NCBI RefSeq assembly: GCF_900115635.1
Contig: NZ_FOXE01000010.1
Location: forward strand, 42,086-106,085
Origin: Oscillibacter sp. PC13
GTDB taxonomy: Bacteria > Bacillota > Clostridia > Oscillospirales > Oscillospiraceae
Reading direction: 5' to 3'
Length of the DNA stretch: 64,000 nucleotides
Shown here: in pieces, positions 23,856 through 32,000 of the stretch
Position numbering within the stretch: position 1 is the first letter of the stretch
How the letters are laid out: each line of letters starts with the position of its first letter
The notes under the pieces: generated by a model
Databases searched by the model: none
What the model saw: only the letters and a program-made list of their open reading frames with translations
Told to the model about the DNA's origin: nothing
Translations under genes and position numbers: made by a program

Positions 23856-25103
23856 TCAGTCCCATTTGATCTCCCGCTGGGGCCTCACCGCTACATCCAT
23901 AATATCCTTGGCATCGTAAAATTGCAAGTACCGCTGCCGGGAGTAGCGGAGTGTGGTCCCGTCCGGATGGAGGCGGTCACAGATCACGGCGGAGATGTCC
24001 TTTTTCAGATAGCTGAAGCTCTCGATTCCCACAGAGCAGAACACGCGGAAGCCTTGGCTCTGCAGATATTGAAAGATGGGACCGGTTTTCTTCCAGTCAT
24101 CGCCGTCTGGACGCTCCCCGTGTGGATAGAACAGAATTGTGGTAGGTCCTACCAGACTTCCCACCTCGCTTAGCCAACGCTGGGTATCGACCTGCACGGT
24201 CTCCAGACTTTTGCTGCCTCCAAGGCGGATGTGACCCCAAGTATGGCTGCCGAAGGTCCAGCCGGTACGCTTTAATTCCGCAACAATCGGACGTACAGCC
24301 TCGATTTCACGCTGGCGGTTGGCCTCCTGGGCCTCTGTCCAGCCTGTAGTGGTGGTCTGGGTGCGGTAACCCAGAATGCCCTCGTACCCTGTCAGGGACA
24401 GGCAGCCCTTGGCGCCAAAGGGGGAGAAGTCCGGGTGCTCCTCCACGAACTTATCCAAAATGGGAATGGCATCCAGATCCCGGGAAATGACCTCATTGCC
24501 CTGCGGATCTTTGCCCCAGGAAGCGATCTTTCCATCCTCGCCGAGAATCAGCTTGTAGGTAAAACCATTTTCCAACATATAGGGATAGTAATTGGTGTCA
24601 TCATAAGAGAGAATCAGCGGCTTCTTCCCCTCCGGCAGGTACAGGGTGTTCCGCACCATTTTGGGCTGCCCGTTCTCGCCGGTGGTCTCGCTCCAGACGT
24701 CTCCAATGTCCACCAGAACATAGCCCTTCTCATAGACGCTCTGAAGAATTTTGCCGTATTCGCCTACGGTTACCATGTAGTCGTCAATGCCGTTGGCCTC
24801 GCTGTCTCCGTTAAAGGCCAGCTCCGGATAGGACACAATGGGGTGGAAAAACAGATGCTCCACCACGCCGTCCCAAGCGGAATATGTCAAGCCGTCCCGG
24901 CTGCCGCCCTCCGGCATCACGGTGGGATCCAAAATGTCATAGGGCTCCGGTTCCGGCGGCACCTCCTCCGGCACCTCCGTTTCCGGAGAAGCGGTTTCTG
25001 CCTGGCCAGGCGAATCTCCCTCCTGCGGTGTTTCCTGTTTTCCACAGGAAACGAGGGAAAGCAGCAGGCATAAAAGCAGGAGCAGGCTGGTCATACGGCG
25101 CAT
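23856..25103 (-). CDS. Polysaccharide-deacetylase-family lipoprotein
   Basis: This 415-residue protein has a lipoprotein signal (L-L-L-L-L-C-L-L-L-S-L-V-S-C) followed by a Pro/Glu-rich linker. The NodB-like carbohydrate-esterase fold shows L-I-L-S-Y-D-D-T-N-Y-Y (catalytic Asp pair) near residue 165 and G-S-H-T-W-G-H (the two metal His) near residue 285. Expected activity is N- or O-deacetylation of wall or exopolysaccharide. AAAGGA 10 bases before the ATG at 25103, plus the signal peptide, fix the start. An extended -10 TGCTATACT lies upstream (25143-25151, minus strand). Confidence 0.82.
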   Translation of the reverse strand: MRRMTSLLLLLCLLLSLVSCGKQETPQEGDSPGQAETASPETEVPEEVPPEPEPYDILDPTVMPEGGSRDGLTYSAWDGVVEHLFFHPIVSYPELAFNGDSEANGIDDYMVTVGEYGKILQSVYEKGYVLVDIGDVWSETTGENGQPKMVRNTLYLPEGKKPLILSYDDTNYYPYMLENGFTYKLILGEDGKIASWGKDPQGNEVISRDLDAIPILDKFVEEHPDFSPFGAKGCLSLTGYEGILGYRTQTTTTGWTEAQEANRQREIEAVRPIVAELKRTGWTFGSHTWGHIRLGGSKSLETVQVDTQRWLSEVGSLVGPTTILFYPHGERPDGDDWKKTGPIFQYLQSQGFRVFCSVGIESFSYLKKDISAVICDRLHPDGTTLRYSRQRYLQFYDAKDIMDVAVRPQREIKWD

Positions 25104-25197
25104 GGTAAAATGGTCCTTTCTGTCGAATTTTCTGATAGAACCAGTATAGCAGGATTTGAGGAAAGAATGCACAACAAAATAATGACAAAAGAGCGAC

Positions 25198-25222
25198 AAA
25201 AAGGGACGGCTTCAGCCGTCCC
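25198..25222 (-). terminator. Terminator after spoVAE
   Basis: On the minus strand GGGACGGC-TGAA-GCCGTCCC followed by TTTTT, 20 bases after the spoVAE stop codon. Confidence 0.9.
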
Positions 25223-25241
25223 TCTCATGTGCCGCCGAAAA

Positions 25242-25598
25242 TTACCGCTTGTCACCGGCTTTGAAAATTGCCGCCATGATGACACCGAACACCACAGCTG
25301 CTGCGATGCCGCCGGCAGTGGCGGTCAGCCCGCCGGTAAAGATGCCAAGCCAGCCCTGCTCTGCCACCGCCTTTTTTACACCCTTGGCCAGAGCGTGGCC
25401 AAAGCCGGTCAGCGGTACGGTAGCTCCGGCACCGCCCCAGTCCGCGATGGGCTGGTATAGACCCAAAGCGCTCAAAAGTACCCCCGCCAGCACATAGCCG
25501 GTCAGAATCCGTGCGGGAGTCAGTTGGGTTTTGTCGATCAGAATCTGTCCAATTGCACAGAGAATGCCGCCGCAGAGAAATGCGTTGAGATATTCCAT
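25242..25598 (-). CDS. spoVAE: Stage V sporulation protein AE (SpoVAEb type)
   Basis: This 118-residue hydrophobic protein has A-F-L-C-G-G-I-L-C-A-I-G-Q-I-L-I-D near its start and G-A-G-A-T-V-P-L-T-G-F-G-H in the middle, the SpoVAC/SpoVAEb family hallmarks. It is a component of the spore inner-membrane channel that moves dipicolinic acid. Normally spoVAC, spoVAD and spoVAE are adjacent; here spoVAE stands alone between terminators, and spoVAD lies 10 kb upstream on the same strand beyond the nitrogen genes. A forespore sigma-G-like -35 TGCATA lies upstream on the minus strand (25657-25662); its -10 partner is poor. Confidence 0.9.
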   Translation of the reverse strand: MEYLNAFLCGGILCAIGQILIDKTQLTPARILTGYVLAGVLLSALGLYQPIADWGGAGATVPLTGFGHALAKGVKKAVAEQGWLGIFTGGLTATAGGIAAAVVFGVIMAAIFKAGDKR

Positions 25599-25665
25599 AA
25601 ACAGTCCTCCCAGGAAGAATTTCGCTGAAGTCAGGATTTCCCAACCTGGCTGGTTTTATGCAAAC

Positions 25666-25699
25666 GCAGAGGGAACCGCCTTATGGCGGTTCCCTCTGC
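25666..25699 (-). terminator. Hairpin between amt and spoVAE
   Basis: GCAGAGGGAACCGCC-TTAT-GGCGGTTCCCTCTGC, a perfect 15-bp stem 30 bases after the amt stop. Only a short T run (GTTTG) follows on the minus strand, but the stem is strong. Confidence 0.75.
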
Positions 25700-25729
25700 A
25701 GGCATGTATGAAAGAGCTTGAAAACACAT

Positions 25730-27436
25730 TTATTCGGCGTCCTGAAGGGCATCGTACCCCTGCTCGCCGGTGCGGACCTTGATGACATTCTCTACATGAT
25801 AGATGAAGATCTTGCCGTCGCCGATATTTCCAGTGTAGAGGACCTTTCTGGCAGTGTTTACCACCAGGGAGACGGGAACCTTGCTGATGACGATGGAGAC
25901 CTGAATGCTGGGCAGCATGGTGGCTTCCACCTTGGCTCCGCGGAAATACCCCTCCGTTTTGCCCCGCTGCTCGCCGCAGCCCATGGCATTGACGGCGGTC
26001 ATACCAGTGATGCCAATATCAAACATGGCACGCTTGAGGGCGTCAAACCGTTCCATCTTGCAGATAATATCCACCTTGGTCAGCTTGATGCCGCCGAGAG
26101 GCTCTGGGTCCACCACGGAGGGAGCCACTTCCACAGGCACGGCAGCCTGGACGGGAACATCGCCCTGGGCGGGCAACTCCAGACCATCCGGTGTATCGTC
26201 ATAGTTGAAGGCGAAGCCGCCGTATGCGGAGGGCAGGCCGTGCTCAGTGATGTCGAGGCCCTTGACCTCTTCCTCGGCAGAGACCCGCAGGCCGATGGTG
26301 TGCTTGAGAATCAGAAAGACGATGGTGATTGCGACGGCGGCCCAAGCAGCGGTGGCCAGCACGCCGATGCACTGAACCAGGAAGTAATGGAAACCGCCAC
26401 CGTAGAATACGCCGCCATCCACGGCAAACAAACCTGTCAGCAGAGTGCCGGCGGCACCGCACACACCGTGGACGGAGATGGCCCCCACAGGGTCGTCGAT
26501 TTTCAAGACGGCGTCAAAGAAGTTGACGGAGATGGGCAGCAGCAGGCCGGCTACGATTCCAATGATAGCGGCGCCTGCAACGGAGACTGCGTCGCATCCG
26601 GCAGTGATGGCCACAAGACCTGCCAGAGCAGCATTCAATGTCATGCCGACATCAGGCTTTTTATAGCGCAGCCAAGTGTAAATCATGGTGACGCAGGAGG
26701 CCACCGCAGCAGCCATATTGGTGTTGACAAAGATGAGCCCGGCAGAAACCATGGTATCGTCGCCAGTCATGCTGACCGTGGAGGCACCGTTGAAGCCGAA
26801 CCAGCAGAACCATAGAATAAATACGCCAAGAGCACCTAAGGACAAGTTATGTCCAATGATGGCCCGTGGCTTGCCGTCCTTGTCATACTTGCCGATACGG
26901 GGGCCCAGAATGGCTGCGCCGATACAGGCACAGACACCGCCTACCATGTGGACAGCTGTGGAACCGGCAAAGTCATGGAAGCCCATCTGAGCCAGCCAGC
27001 CGCCGCCCCAGATCCAGTGACCGGAGATGGGATAGATAAATGCAGAGATGCAGAACGAGTAAATGCAGTAGGAGATGAACTTGGTGCGCTCTGCCATGGA
27101 ACCAGAGACGATAGTGGCGGAGGTGGCGCAGAACACAGTCTGGAAAATTAAGTAGGCATACAGGGGGACACCATCCGGCAAGATACCGGAATAGTCGCCG
27201 AGGACAAAAGGATCAAACCCGCCGATGAGAGCACCACCCCCGGCAAACATAAGACCAAATCCCAAAATCCAGTAGGTGGGGGTGCCAATGCAGAAGTCCA
27301 TCAGGTTCTTCATCAAAATGTTGCCGGTGTTTTTTGCCCTGGTGAAGCCTGCCTCGCACATGGCGAAGCCGGCCTGCATCAGAAATACCAGGGCAGCTCC
27401 CAACAGGACCCATATGGTGTTAACAGATGAATACAT
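25730..27436 (-). CDS. amt: Ammonium transporter fused to a C-terminal P-II domain
   Basis: This 568-residue protein has about eleven membrane segments in residues 1-405 with the Amt signature (D-F-A-G-S-T-A-V-H-M-V-G-G near residue 155, and H-G-V-C-G-A-A-G-T near 325). A linker leads to a complete P-II/GlnK domain from about residue 450: K-V-D-I-I-C-K-M-E-R-F, T-loop G-Y-F-R-G-A-K-V-E-A-T, and G-D-G-K-I-F-I-Y. The T-loop has F-R-G where the uridylylated Tyr of enteric GlnB/GlnK would be, so control by uridylylation is unlikely. The fused domain probably gates transport by 2-oxoglutarate/ATP state. AAGGAGGAGAG precedes the ATG. It lies 173 bases after gltD, behind its own promoter and a terminator-like leader hairpin. 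Confidence 0.93.
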   Translation of the reverse strand: MYSSVNTIWVLLGAALVFLMQAGFAMCEAGFTRAKNTGNILMKNLMDFCIGTPTYWILGFGLMFAGGGALIGGFDPFVLGDYSGILPDGVPLYAYLIFQTVFCATSATIVSGSMAERTKFISYCIYSFCISAFIYPISGHWIWGGGWLAQMGFHDFAGSTAVHMVGGVCACIGAAILGPRIGKYDKDGKPRAIIGHNLSLGALGVFILWFCWFGFNGASTVSMTGDDTMVSAGLIFVNTNMAAAVASCVTMIYTWLRYKKPDVGMTLNAALAGLVAITAGCDAVSVAGAAIIGIVAGLLLPISVNFFDAVLKIDDPVGAISVHGVCGAAGTLLTGLFAVDGGVFYGGGFHYFLVQCIGVLATAAWAAVAITIVFLILKHTIGLRVSAEEEVKGLDITEHGLPSAYGGFAFNYDDTPDGLELPAQGDVPVQAAVPVEVAPSVVDPEPLGGIKLTKVDIICKMERFDALKRAMFDIGITGMTAVNAMGCGEQRGKTEGYFRGAKVEATMLPSIQVSIVISKVPVSLVVNTARKVLYTGNIGDGKIFIYHVENVIKVRTGEQGYDALQDAE

Positions 27437-27450
27437 AGTCTCTCCTCCTT

Positions 27451-27509
27451 AAAAAACGAAAAGGCAAGGGCGCCTGAGAGCATCGCTCTCTCAGGCGCCC
27501 TTGCCTTTT
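27451..27509 (-). terminator. Leader attenuator hairpin of amt
   Basis: On the minus strand a perfect 22-bp stem (5' arm 27488-27509, loop AGCGATG, 3' arm 27459-27480) is followed by CGTTTTTT. The ribosome site AAGGAGGAG and the amt ATG come 14 bases later, so there is no room for a promoter between hairpin and gene. amt can only be expressed by reading through. The 5' arm contains GCAAGGGCGCC, shared with the glnA leader hairpin. Confidence 0.85.
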
Positions 27510-27519
27510 GGATGTGAAA

Positions 27520-27548
27520 ACTTTAGCATGGCACGGTGTATTCGTCAA
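27520..27548 (-). promoter_or_regulatory. Sigma-A promoter of amt, directly upstream of the attenuator
   Basis: Minus strand TTGACG (27543-27548), 17-base spacer, TAAAGT (27520-27525) with an extended -10 TG. The expected start near 27513 is only a few bases before the hairpin. Confidence 0.75.
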
Positions 27549-27609
27549 CTGTCGTTTTTGACAAGACTTTTGCGAAAGTGCACAAATATTTCTCTGTGGG
27601 TTATATGTT

Positions 27610-29004
27610 TCACACAAGGTTTGTGTAGCCGATCAGGTAGGCATCTACCTCTGCGGCAGCAGCCCGTCCCTCTGCGATGGCCCACACCACCAGAGACTGA
27701 CCTCGGCGCATGTCGCCAGCGGAGAAGACCTTCTCTACAGAGGTGGCATAACTGCCGGCTTTTGTGACAACCGTTTTGTCCTTTGCCACACCAAAGGCTT
27801 TGCAGACGGCATCCTCGCATCCGGCAAAGCCGGTAGCACCAATGAGCAGATCGCAGGGAAGCGTGTCTCCCCCGGCCGTAACCACACCAGTCAAAACTCC
27901 GGTTTCGCTGCATACCAGCTCCTTCACCTGGACGCCAAAGCGGCGTGGATCCGTTCCGGTAACAGTCAGAGCCTCCTCGTGGGCATAGTCGGCGGGCAGC
28001 TTGCCGTCCCCGTCAAGATAGTCAGAGATGCCGCGCCGCACCAGTTGGATTACGGATTTGCAGCCCTGCCGCAGGGCAGTAGCCACGCAGTCGCTGGCGG
28101 TGTCGCCGGTGCCAATAATGACAACGTTTTTATCGGCGGCTGTGGGGACTGCCGTCTCTTTTGCGCCAAAGACTTGCTGTTCCACGGCCGCTTTGAGATA
28201 CGCGGTTCCATAGCACACGCCGCTGATACCCTTCGTATCAAAGCCCAAGGGGCGGGGAGTTCCGGCACCACAGCAGAGAATCACGGCATCGTATTCCGCC
28301 ATCAGGCGCTTGGCAGTTTTGGGATCTGCTGCATCCACACCTGTGACAAAGCTGACACCCTCATCGGTCATCAGGTCAATGCGGCGCTTTACCACATCCT
28401 TTGGCAGCTTCATATTGGGGATGCCGTAGGTCAAAAGGCCGCCGGGATGCGCTTCCTTTTCAACGACGGTGACAGAGTGGCCCCGGTGGTTCAGCTGATC
28501 CGCTGCCGCCAGTCCCGCAGGGCCGGATCCCACCACGCAGACGGCTTTTCCAGAGTACTGCGGCGGCCGGCGGCGCTTCATCCTGCCGGATGCGAATGCG
28601 GACTCAATGATACAGAGCTCATTGTCCCGAATGGTGATGGAGCTGCCGTAGATACCGCAGATACAGGCCTTTTCACAGAGGGCCGGACAGACCCGGCCGG
28701 TGAACTCCGGAAAGTTGTTGGTTTTCAGCAGACGGCTCAGTGCGTGGGAGCGGTTGCCGCTCATAATCATGTCATTCCACTCGGGAATCAAATTGTGCAA
28801 AGGGCAGCCGAAGGCTTTGCCTTCATAAACCATACCGGCCTGACAGTAGGGAACGCCGCAGTTCATGCAGCGGGCACCTTGCTGTTCTCTGGCTGTATCA
28901 GGGAGGGCTAGGTGAAATTCATTCCAGTCACGAACCCGCTCGGCGGGAGCACGCCGGGGGTCTTCCTTGCGGACATATTCTAAAAATCCAGTGGGTTTAC
29001 CCAT
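27610..29004 (-). CDS. gltD: Glutamate synthase small subunit (NADPH-dependent)
   Basis: This 464-residue protein has an N-terminal Fe-S region (C-M-N-C-G-V-P-Y-C near residue 46 and C-P-A-L-C-E-K-A-C near residue 105). An FAD-binding G-S-G-P-A-G-L-A-A-A-D is at about 152 and an NADPH-binding I-G-T-G-D-T-A-S-D near 295. It passes electrons from NADPH to the large subunit, which makes two glutamates from glutamine and 2-oxoglutarate. GAAAGGAGAG precedes the ATG; the start is 18 bases after the gltB stop. Confidence 0.96.
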   Translation of the reverse strand: MGKPTGFLEYVRKEDPRRAPAERVRDWNEFHLALPDTAREQQGARCMNCGVPYCQAGMVYEGKAFGCPLHNLIPEWNDMIMSGNRSHALSRLLKTNNFPEFTGRVCPALCEKACICGIYGSSITIRDNELCIIESAFASGRMKRRRPPQYSGKAVCVVGSGPAGLAAADQLNHRGHSVTVVEKEAHPGGLLTYGIPNMKLPKDVVKRRIDLMTDEGVSFVTGVDAADPKTAKRLMAEYDAVILCCGAGTPRPLGFDTKGISGVCYGTAYLKAAVEQQVFGAKETAVPTAADKNVVIIGTGDTASDCVATALRQGCKSVIQLVRRGISDYLDGDGKLPADYAHEEALTVTGTDPRRFGVQVKELVCSETGVLTGVVTAGGDTLPCDLLIGATGFAGCEDAVCKAFGVAKDKTVVTKAGSYATSVEKVFSAGDMRRGQSLVVWAIAEGRAAAAEVDAYLIGYTNLV

Positions 29005-29022
29005 CGTAGTCGCTCTCCTTTC

Positions 29023-32000
29023 TCAAGATTTGGTGTTGGCGTAAAACGCTTCAATTTCTGCCTGCTCGCGGCTCATGCCCTTTTCCTCGTTTTGGGCAAT
29101 GGAGCGCAGCATTTGATCATAATCCCTGGGCATTACTTTTTTGAAACAGGGAATATAGCTCTTAAAAGCAGCCAGAATCTTTTTGCCGCGGGGAGAGTCG
29201 GTGGCAGCCACATGCTCTTCAATCAGGGCACGGAGTTCCTCGATGTCGTGATTTTCCGTCAGCGTGTCGGTAAGAACCTGCTCCTTATTGAGCCGCATAT
29301 ACAAATCATGCTTTTCATCCAGAACATAGGCAATGCCACCGGACATGCCAGCTGCAAAGTTCTTTCCTGTCGGGCCCAGAATTACGCAGCGGCCGCCGGT
29401 CATATACTCGCAGCCGTGATCCCCCACACCCTCTACCACGGCCACTGCACCGGAGTTCCGAACGCAGAAGCGCTCACCAGCCATGCCGTTGATAAAGGCC
29501 CGGCCGGAAGTAGCGCCGTACAGGGCCACATTGCCCACAATGATATTCTCACCGGGCTTAAAGGTGCTGCCCTGGGGGGGATAGAGCACCAGCTTGCCGC
29601 CGGAGAGCCCTTTGCCGAAGCCGTCGTTGCAGTCGCCCTCCAGCTTCAGAGTCAGGCCCTTCGGGATAAATGCACCGAAAGACTGTCCGCCGCCGCCGTG
29701 ACAGGTGATCACATAGCTGTCATCCGGCAGAGAATTGCCGTTGGTCCGTGTGATCTCAGATCCGAACAGTGTGCCGAAGGAACGATCTGTGGAGGAAACC
29801 TTCAGATCCAGTCGGCCGGTCTTCTTGGTTTTCAGGCTCCTGCCCAGTTTTTCCAGCAAGACACTGACATCTACGGTTCGCTCTAACTGAAAGTCGTAGA
29901 CGGTTTTTGGATCGAAGTGCGGCACATGGGTCCCATAGGGATTCTGCAGAAGGCCGCTCAAATCCAGCGTTTCCGCCCGGCGGGTCACCAGTTTTTCACG
30001 AACGCGCAGTAAATCACTGCGGCCCACCAGCTCTTCCACGGTACGGATGCCGAGTTTGGCCATGAGCTCCCGCAGCTCCTGCGCCACAAAATTCATAAAA
30101 TTCATCACGTACTCCGGCTTCCCGGAAAAACGCTTACGGAGCTGAGGGTTCTGGGTGGCGATGCCTGCCGGACAGGTGTCCAGGTTGCATACCCGCATCA
30201 TACAGCAGCCCATGGCGACCAGGGGGGCTGTGGCAAAACCGAATTCTTCAGCACCCAGCATGCAGGCGATGGCCACATCCCGGCCGGTCATCAGCTTTCC
30301 GTCCGCCTCAATGACCACCTGCGATCTCAGACCGTTTTGGATCAGCGTCTGATGCGCCTCTGCAACGCCCAACTCCCAGGGAAGACCAGCTCCCTGAATG
30401 GAGTTTTTGGGCGCGGCGCCGGTGCCGCCGTCGTGTCCGGAAATCAAAACCACTTGGGCCCCAGCCTTTGCAACGCCGGCCGCAATGGTGCCAACGCCCG
30501 CCTCGCTCACCAGTTTTACGCTGATGCGGGCATGACGGTTGGCATTTTTCAGATCGTAAATCAACTGGGCCAAATCTTCAATGGAGTAGATATCGTGATG
30601 GGGGGGAGGAGAGATCAGTGCCACGCCGGGAGTGGAGCAGCGGGTTTTCGCAATCCAAGGGTAGACTTTTTTGCCCGGCAGGTGCCCGCCCTCACCGGGC
30701 TTGGCTCCCTGGGCCATCTTGATTTGGATCTCCTGGGCGCTGTTCAGATATTCGCTGGTGACGCCGAAGCGGCCGGAGGCTACCTGCTTGATGGCGGAGC
30801 ACCGCTCGTCGTGGAGACGCTCCGGGTTCTCCCCGCCCTCGCCGGAGTTGGATTTGCCGCCCAGGCGGTTCATGGCAATGGCCATGCACTCATGGGCTTC
30901 CTGTGAAATGGAACCGTAACTCATGGCACCGGTCTTAAAGCGTTTGACAATGGACTCTACGCTCTCCACCTGCTCAATGGGGATGCCGCCATCCTCCGCG
31001 AACTGGAAGCCCAGCAGTCCCCGCAGGGTGTGGGGCTTGTCAGCAAAGTCTACCAGGGAGCTGTATTCTTTGAAAGCACCGTAATCACCCTTCTGCGCGG
31101 CTTTTTGCAGCAACAGGATGGTCCGGGGATTGTACATGTGATCTTCCTTGTCCGGGCCGGAACGCAGCTTATACATGCCGGTGGAGTCCAGCGTGGTATC
31201 ATAGCCCAATCCAAGAGGATCAAAGGCCTGGTTGTGATTCCACTCCACGCCCTCTCCGATTTCCTCCAGGCCGATGCCCTCCACCCGGCTGACTGTGTTG
31301 GTGAAGTATTTATCAACGATTTTCTTGTTAATACCCACGCACTCAAAAATCTGAGCGGACTGATAGGACTGGATGGTGGAGATGCCCATTTTAGAGGCAA
31401 TCTTTACAATGCCGTGGAGAATGGCATTGTTGTAGTCATTGACGGCGGCGGTGGGGTCCTTGTCCAGAAGGCCGATGGACACCAGCTCCTCTACGCACTC
31501 CTGGGCGAGATAGGGGTTGATGGCCTGGGCACCGTAGCCCAGCAGGGTTGCAAAGTGATGGACATCCCGCGGCTCCGCACTCTCCAGAATCATGGAGACG
31601 GCGGTGCGTTTTTTCGTGCGGACCAGATACTGCTCCAGTGCGCTGACTGCCAACAGGGAGGGAATGGCCACATGGTTTTCGTCCACACCCCGATCGGAGA
31701 GAATCAGGATGTTGGCGCCGTTTTTATAGGCCCGGTCTACATTGACAAACAGCCGATCCAAAGCGTGTTCCAGAGGGGTGGACTTGTAATACAGCAGGGA
31801 GATGGTTTCTACCTGGAAGCCCGGCTGCTTCATATAGCGGATTTTCATCAAATCCACGGAGGTGAGAATGGGATTGTGAATTTGCAGAACCGTGCAGTTT
31901 TCCGCCTTTTCCTGCAGCAGATTGCCGCCGGATCCCACATAGACGGTGGTGTCAGTGACAATTTCCTCCCGGATGGCGTCAATGGGGGGATTCGTCACCT

